A program made the translations under genes and the position numbers. Under the pieces are notes generated by a model. That model searched no databases. It worked only from the letters and a program-made list of their open reading frames with translations, and had not been told where the DNA came from. Shown one piece after another: positions 6,807-11,085 of a stretch of 11,085 bases of DNA. Each line of letters begins with the position of its first letter. The first letter of the stretch is position 1. Source of the stretch: an uncultured Phycisphaerae bacterium (lineage in GTDB: Bacteria > Planctomycetota > Phycisphaerae > Sedimentisphaerales > Anaerohalosphaeraceae); contig CALKKA010000077.1 of the NCBI GenBank assembly GCA_937995495.1, forward strand, positions 1 to 11,085, given 5' to 3'.

Positions 6807-8237
6807 CTAGATTTCCTCTTTAACCTCGAAAGGCTCGCGGTAGACTCTTCTGAGGTATTTGTTGGCTCGTGCAGCATTGTTACCAATGAATGTTTCGGAT
6901 ATTGTATCATATTTAAGCTTCGGTCCCATCACGAAAGGCTTGGTCTTCAGGTCGACCCCATTACCGTTGAGTTGAGCAATATGGCTCTCAATCGTGCTGA
7001 CAGCATCTTCATGAGGCTTGACGTTGTCACGTATCTCATCGACATCCACTTCTCTACCAATCTGCCAGTTCACATTGGCCATATGACATATCACGGTGCT
7101 CTGATGGCCGACTTCGATTTCACAGTTCAGGCTCTTATTGCTTCCCAGGCGAACAGCATCAATGAAATTGACATCATGTCCTTCACCGCCAGTGCCCCTA
7201 TACTGCTTGATGATTTTTCCATCTGGATCGTAGCCTTTACCCCCACCTCGGGAGATCTTGATGTAACCGTTCTCGCACATAATATGGTTACCGCCTCGAC
7301 TGCCAAGATAAATTGCTCCGCTGTCTCCCCCGCGGCCGGCAGGGTCAGCCATATTACGAATATCAACAACCACTTTGACTCCTTGGTGCTCCATCAGGCA
7401 CATATGCATGTTAGGCGTCTGGCCGTCATCATCCCACCATCGGTTCCCTGCGGCCTGTATACTCGTCGGAACATCATCCCAGCCAAGTATATGACGCAAA
7501 TCATCAATATAATGCACACCCCAGTTTCCCATCTGCCCAGTCCCCCAAGGCCACTGCCAGTGCCAGTCATAATGAAATTTTTTTCTCATAACCGGCAAAG
7601 GCGAGGCTGGTCCGGACCACAGGTTATAATCAATGGACTCAGGGACTTCCATAGGCCTTCCAACCTTGCCTATAGGTTTTAGGGCCTCCAACTGGCTCGT
7701 ATGTGCCCACAAGACTTTACCGTAGTTACCTGCCTGGACGTCCTTTGCGCATTCCTGCACAGCCGGGCATGACCGATGCTGCGTCCCGGCCTGAACGATC
7801 CTGTTGTACTTCCGAGCAGCTTTGACCATCTGTCTACCTTCCCAGATATTATGGCTGACAGGTTTTTCGACATAAACATGCTTGCCGGCCTGGCATGCAG
7901 TGATCGCAGCCAAAGAATGCCAGTGATCGGGGGTGGCGATCACCACTGCATCAATTTCCTTCATCTCTAAAAGCTTACGAAAGTCCTGGTGCTTTGCGCC
8001 ACTGTAATCCGCAATCTCCATACGAGTAAGATCTGGATCACTTATCGCAATCACTTCGGCATTTTCTATCTTCCCAAATCCCTTCACATGTAATAATCCT
8101 TTTGGGCCAACACCAATTATCCCGACATTAACACGGTTATTGGCCCCCTGCACACTGCTCGGTATAAGGGAATAAACCGTACTTGCCGCCACCACACCCT
8201 TAATAAAATTGCGTCTTGTAATTGCCTGCTTTTTCAT
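6807..8237 (-). CDS. Tat-exported Gfo/Idh/MocA family protein (476 residues)
   Basis: The N-terminus TRRNFIKG (7-14) followed by a hydrophobic segment to about residue 30 is a twin-arginine signal, so the protein should be exported folded with its nucleotide bound. The Rossmann domain begins with VNVGIIGVGPKG (37-47). ATPDHWH at 101-107 and VEKP at 123-126 (Lys125) are family signatures. The C-terminal domain has a Trp-rich loop, YDWHWQWPWGTGQMGNWG (223-240), then His242 and Asp245, the expected active-site pair. The length fits the exported planctomycete subgroup. The likely role is redox chemistry on a sugar hydroxyl, for example forming a 3-keto sugar. An NAD-dependent glycosidase (GH109-like) is an alternative because those enzymes share the fold and often a Tat signal. 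No clear Shine-Dalgarno precedes the ATG. Its stop leaves the 241-base gap before the next gene. Confidence 0.9.
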   Translation of the reverse strand: MKKQAITRRNFIKGVVAASTVYSLIPSSVQGANNRVNVGIIGVGPKGLLHVKGFGKIENAEVIAISDPDLTRMEIADYSGAKHQDFRKLLEMKEIDAVVIATPDHWHSLAAITACQAGKHVYVEKPVSHNIWEGRQMVKAARKYNRIVQAGTQHRSCPAVQECAKDVQAGNYGKVLWAHTSQLEALKPIGKVGRPMEVPESIDYNLWSGPASPLPVMRKKFHYDWHWQWPWGTGQMGNWGVHYIDDLRHILGWDDVPTSIQAAGNRWWDDDGQTPNMHMCLMEHQGVKVVVDIRNMADPAGRGGDSGAIYLGSRGGNHIMCENGYIKISRGGGKGYDPDGKIIKQYRGTGGEGHDVNFIDAVRLGSNKSLNCEIEVGHQSTVICHMANVNWQIGREVDVDEIRDNVKPHEDAVSTIESHIAQLNGNGVDLKTKPFVMGPKLKYDTISETFIGNNAARANKYLRRVYREPFEVKEEI

Positions 8238-8251
8238 CGGTATTCTTTAGT

Positions 8252-8272
8252 CGACTCTATCCTTTAGAGTTG
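8252..8272. other. Small AT-rich hairpin between the two exported Gfo genes
   Basis: ACTCTA at 8254-8259 pairs with TAGAGT at 8265-8270 around a five-base loop. On the minus-strand transcript the loop reads AAGGA, but it is 22 bases from the ATG at 8237, too far to act as that gene's ribosome binding site in a linear message. It might matter for translation or processing because the downstream gene has no clear Shine-Dalgarno. Chance is equally possible. Confidence 0.25.
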
Positions 8273-8287
8273 AATTAATTTTCCACC

Positions 8288-9616
8288 TTAAACCTTCGGC
8301 TCCCAGCCGGGTTCATACTCACGAGACCACATCTTTTCCGCTTCGGGATTACCTATAATATGACCGTTCTTCGGATTACAATTCAGCAGTGTTCCTGTCT
8401 TTGCAGCAATATTGCCGAGATGGCCTAACAGCACGCTTTTATGTCCTTCGGTCATTGGAGAGTTAATCGTATCTTTTCCAAGAATGGCGTCAATGAAGTT
8501 TTCGGCATGATAATCATTCAGGCCGGGGTCACTGGTATTCGTGTCGTCGGCAGATTTTCTTAGTCCGGTGACGTCGCTGATTAGCTCTCCATCAAGATCA
8601 AAGACTTTGTAGCTTGAAGAAAGATACTCGATCCGACCTTTGGTGCCGCAGAACATCACGCCGCGGTCACCACTGCAGGTACTGACAGACAGACCACTGA
8701 GGGCCTCCCATGTAATCATTTTTTTCTCAGGAAATTCAAGGGTGATATTTTGAGTGTCAAAAAATTCCCAGTCATCCTGATCTGGATAATGAAAACGCCC
8801 GCCCAAACTGGTGACCCTGCTTGGATAATCCACCTCGAGTCCCCATCGAGCCACGTCCAACTCATGTGTCCCGTTGTTCAAAGCCTCGCCCGTGCCCCAG
8901 TTCCAGAACCAGTGCCAGTTATAAGGGTGAATATTATCGCGGTAATCCGTTCTCGGAGCCGGACCCTGCCAGAGATCCCAGTCAAGATAATCGGGGACAG
9001 GGACGACTTTACCCATCCCGATCGGACCGCGTTTTCGAGCATACCAGGCCCGGGCAAAATAGACATCACCAATCAGACCTTCATGGATTTCCCGGATCAT
9101 CTGCTCTACAACTTTGAATGACCGTCGCTGGTTTCCCATCTGCATGACCTTGCCATACTTCTTTTCGGCCTTAATCAGCATTTCTCCCTCAGCTGGATTA
9201 TGACTGCACGGCTTTTCGACATAGACATGTTTGCCGGCCTTGACCGCTTCAATCGCCATCGGGGCATGCCACTGTTCTGGCGTGGCAATAATCAACCCAT
9301 CTACATTTTTGTCGTCGAGTGCTTTGCGAAAATCCTTTATTTCCAAGGGGCGTTTCCCCTGGTTCTCTTCGGCGGCGTCAGCCGCTTTTGGCAGATACCG
9401 GTTGTCAACATCAATGACATATTTAATCGAACAGTTATTTAAGCCGGAAAATTTCTGGGTTAAGTCCAGGCCGCGGCTATGAATCCCCGCAACCGCAAGC
9501 ACCACTTTAGAATTGGCGCTACTGGCCATAATAGCACTGCTGCCGCCGGCAACTAAACCCAATCCGGTCAGGGCGGATAATTTATTAAAATCTCTCCGGT
9601 TTATTTTTCTATCCAT
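8288..9616 (-). CDS. Tat-exported Gfo/Idh/MocA family protein (442 residues)
   Basis: NRRDFNKLSA (6-15) plus a hydrophobic Gly/Ala-rich stretch to about residue 34 is a Tat signal. The Rossmann start reads VVLAVAGIHSRG (38-49); the second glycine of the usual GxGxxG is His46. IIATPEQWH (109-117) and VEKP (133-136, Lys135) follow. The C-terminal domain has a Trp-rich loop, YNWHWFWNWGTGEALNNG (232-249), then His251 and Asp254 as probable catalytic residues. This loop matches in position and spacing the one in the next gene, so the two are paralogues of one exported subfamily. GGAG seven bases before the ATG supports the start. It lies 52 bases after the DUF1080 gene and 50 before the second exported Gfo gene. 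The expected role is sugar oxidation or reduction outside the cytoplasm with tightly bound NAD(P); a GH109-like NAD-dependent glycosidase is the main alternative. Confidence 0.9.
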   Translation of the reverse strand: MDRKINRRDFNKLSALTGLGLVAGGSSAIMASSANSKVVLAVAGIHSRGLDLTQKFSGLNNCSIKYVIDVDNRYLPKAADAAEENQGKRPLEIKDFRKALDDKNVDGLIIATPEQWHAPMAIEAVKAGKHVYVEKPCSHNPAEGEMLIKAEKKYGKVMQMGNQRRSFKVVEQMIREIHEGLIGDVYFARAWYARKRGPIGMGKVVPVPDYLDWDLWQGPAPRTDYRDNIHPYNWHWFWNWGTGEALNNGTHELDVARWGLEVDYPSRVTSLGGRFHYPDQDDWEFFDTQNITLEFPEKKMITWEALSGLSVSTCSGDRGVMFCGTKGRIEYLSSSYKVFDLDGELISDVTGLRKSADDTNTSDPGLNDYHAENFIDAILGKDTINSPMTEGHKSVLLGHLGNIAAKTGTLLNCNPKNGHIIGNPEAEKMWSREYEPGWEPKV

Positions 9617-9668
9617 TTCATGACTCCTCTAAAATAGTAATAAATCAGTTTATCAAAACATGATTCAC

Positions 9669-11033
9669 TTACTTGAGTTCTCGAATTTTAATATTCTTGA
9701 ATGACACGGTATTGCCATGATCCTGAAGCAAAATATGACCCTTTTCCCATTCGCCAAATCCGGGCCAATCTTTGTATTTACTTTCCTGAATCAGTTTTTG
9801 GAATTCGGGTGTCTTTCGATCGTACTCCAGCACTTTGCGTCCGTTTAGCCAATGCTCGACATGATTGCCTTTGGAGATCACGACTGCATGATTCCACTGG
9901 CCAATCGGATTCGGATGTTTATAGTGGTTATTCGCTTCGATCAGGTCATACAGACATGTCAGCGCCCTGCTGCCTTCGTGGTTGCCCAGTTTGGCATCCG
10001 GGTGTCGCTGGTCATCCAGTAGTTGATACTCTAATCCAATCGACGAGCCGGGCCCCTTGTTCAACTCGGGATCCACAAAATACTTGATGCCGCTGTTTGC
10101 ACCTGGTGTCAGCTTAAAATCAAGGTGCAGTTCGAAGTCGCTGTATTTATCCAGCGTTACAATATCCCCTCCAGCCGTTGATTCACCGCCGCCGGATTCA
10201 AGGACAGTCAGGACACCATCTTTGACTACCCACCCCTGCTCGGGGAAACCGTCAAGTTTAGCACCACGCCATCCATTTGTCGTTTTACCGTCAAACAGTA
10301 CTTTAAAATCATTCTCGGAAGAGGCGAGTTTGTTATCCATACTTTGTAGCGGCAGTGGCATCGGTTTGGAAAAACTGGCGGGGCTATCGGTGATGATGCA
10401 GATATTACGCCATCGGACCTGAAGCCCTTCGTTTTCCTTGTTATCTTTGACACTGTGAACCTGGAGGCCAATGAAGCCAGTGCAAGTGCGGGTATCATAA
10501 AGATGTGCCGCCGGAACATCATTCAGCCAAGTCTTGATGGTATTGCCAATGGCTTCAACACGAAATGTGTTCCATTGATCCTGCTTGAAAGCTTTTTGAG
10601 CTGTCGGGTTATCCTTGAGAGGATGCAGCCATCCCCGACGCGCCTCATCATAAATACCGCCCGTGAAAGCGCGGTCAGATGGATCGATCTCGACCTGATA
10701 GCCGTGGACACGCCCATTGTTGTATTCGGGGAAGCTGTTAGACCGGATCTGGATGCCGGAGTTTAACTTGGAATCAACCTTGAATTCTAATTCGAGAATA
10801 AAATCTGAATAAAATTGCTTGGTACACAGAAAGCTGTTGGGCGTCTCCAGTACCGTTTTACCAACGATCTGTCCATCTTCGACAGCATAAATGGCTCGGC
10901 CCCCTTTTTGACTCCATCCGTCAAGTGTCTTGCCGTCAAATAAGGCCTTCCACGGTTCATCGGCAAAGACAGAACCGCTGGAAACACAAACAAAGATGAA
11001 CAACAAAAGCGAAAGTGTGTTAGTTCGTTTCAT
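9669..11033 (-). CDS. Secreted protein with two DUF1080 (3-keto-disaccharide hydrolase/lyase, PF06439) domains
   Basis: The protein has 454 residues. Residues 1-24 are a Sec signal peptide with likely cleavage after VFA. Domain 1 spans about 27-214, domain 2 about 243-453. Each opens with an LFDGKT..GW motif (31-40; 246-255), then has an NSGI strand (91-94; 313-316) and ends in a strand with an Asn before the last hydrophobic pair (RWRNICI; SFKNIKI). Domain 2 also carries GNHEGSRALTCLYDL (350-364) and ILLQDHGNTVSF (434-445), typical of the better-known branch. The jelly-roll DUF1080 family cleaves 3-keto-glycosides, in several members by elimination. Here it would act on products of the exported Gfo proteins encoded downstream. 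AAGGAG seven bases before the ATG fixes the start. The two halves differ clearly, so they are two subfamilies joined rather than a recent duplication. One half could instead only bind sugar. Confidence 0.9.
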   Translation of the reverse strand: MKRTNTLSLLLFIFVCVSSGSVFADEPWKALFDGKTLDGWSQKGGRAIYAVEDGQIVGKTVLETPNSFLCTKQFYSDFILELEFKVDSKLNSGIQIRSNSFPEYNNGRVHGYQVEIDPSDRAFTGGIYDEARRGWLHPLKDNPTAQKAFKQDQWNTFRVEAIGNTIKTWLNDVPAAHLYDTRTCTGFIGLQVHSVKDNKENEGLQVRWRNICIITDSPASFSKPMPLPLQSMDNKLASSENDFKVLFDGKTTNGWRGAKLDGFPEQGWVVKDGVLTVLESGGGESTAGGDIVTLDKYSDFELHLDFKLTPGANSGIKYFVDPELNKGPGSSIGLEYQLLDDQRHPDAKLGNHEGSRALTCLYDLIEANNHYKHPNPIGQWNHAVVISKGNHVEHWLNGRKVLEYDRKTPEFQKLIQESKYKDWPGFGEWEKGHILLQDHGNTVSFKNIKIRELK

Positions 11034-11040
11034 TCCTAAT

Positions 11041-11046
11041 CTCCTT
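11041..11046 (-). promoter_or_regulatory. Strong Shine-Dalgarno of the DUF1080 gene
   Basis: AAGGAG on the minus strand lies seven bases before ATG 11033-11031, the best ribosome binding site in the window, as might be expected for the first gene of an operon. Confidence 0.7.
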
Positions 11047-11075
11047 AGTGTTAAATTGTTTCAGTACAGCCTAAT

Positions 11076-11081
11076 TTTATA
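11076..11081 (-). promoter_or_regulatory. Possible -10 element for the leftward gene cluster
   Basis: TATAAA on the minus strand lies 42 bases before the DUF1080 start codon. Any -35 element would fall beyond the right edge, so the promoter cannot be confirmed, nor can it be excluded that the cluster begins further upstream. Confidence 0.25.
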
Positions 11082-11085
11082 TCTA

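Noticed and set aside
6972..7682. Rightward open frame of 236 codons
   Set aside because: It lies entirely antisense to the exported Gfo gene, whose product has full family motifs; the antisense product resembles no family.
6272..9241. Similar DNA segments at about 6272-6305, 7861-7893 and 9210-9241 that look like a dispersed repeat
   Set aside because: They encode the conserved AGKxVYVEKP segment of the three Gfo/Idh/MocA genes; the similarity is protein homology, not a repeat element.
1..11085. CRISPR arrays, tRNA/rRNA genes, insertion sequences, attachment sites, riboswitches
   Set aside because: No regularly spaced direct repeats, no transposase or integrase, and no recognisable structured RNA; all gaps between genes except 6566-6806 are under 90 bases.

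Overview
The window looks like a carbohydrate-degradation island of a Planctomycetota bacterium, most likely class Phycisphaerae (Sedimentisphaerales-like). The pointers are a C-terminal pair of dockerin-like calcium repeats of the type common on secreted proteins of that group, Tat-exported Gfo/Idh/MocA proteins, DUF1080 (PF06439) domains, a sialate O-acetylesterase-type protein and a sulfatase. Verrucomicrobiota or Lentisphaerota are less likely alternatives. The taxonomic call is inference from protein style; there is no rRNA or other marker gene here.

Layout: the left edge holds the 3' end of a rightward gene for a secreted protein with the dockerin-like tail (2-382). An 84-base convergent gap with a GC hairpin follows. 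All other genes lie on the minus strand. In transcription order they are: a secreted protein with two DUF1080 domains (11033-9669), a Tat-exported Gfo/Idh/MocA protein (9616-8288), a second Tat-exported Gfo/Idh/MocA protein (8237-6807), a 241-base gap with a doubtful 42-codon frame and a TATAAT box, a cytoplasmic Gfo/Idh/MocA oxidoreductase (6565-5594), a lipoprotein FAD-dependent oxidoreductase (5532-3895), and a fusion of a sialate O-acetylesterase-type esterase to a sulfatase (3826-467). Apart from the 241-base gap, spacings are 50-68 bases, so an operon, perhaps with an internal promoter in that gap, is plausible.

How the genes may work together: five of the six minus-strand products carry export signals (Sec, Tat or lipoprotein), so most of the chemistry should occur outside the cytoplasm. 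Gfo/Idh/MocA dehydrogenases plus DUF1080 proteins match the recently recognised non-hydrolytic glycan breakdown route, in which a sugar is oxidised to a 3-keto sugar and the glycosidic bond is then cleaved by elimination. The esterase-sulfatase would strip acyl and sulfate groups from the same substrate. The working hypothesis is an oxidative system for a sulfated, acylated polysaccharide or glycoside. The substrate cannot be read from the sequence. No transporter, regulator, classical glycoside hydrolase, RNA gene, CRISPR array or insertion sequence was seen.
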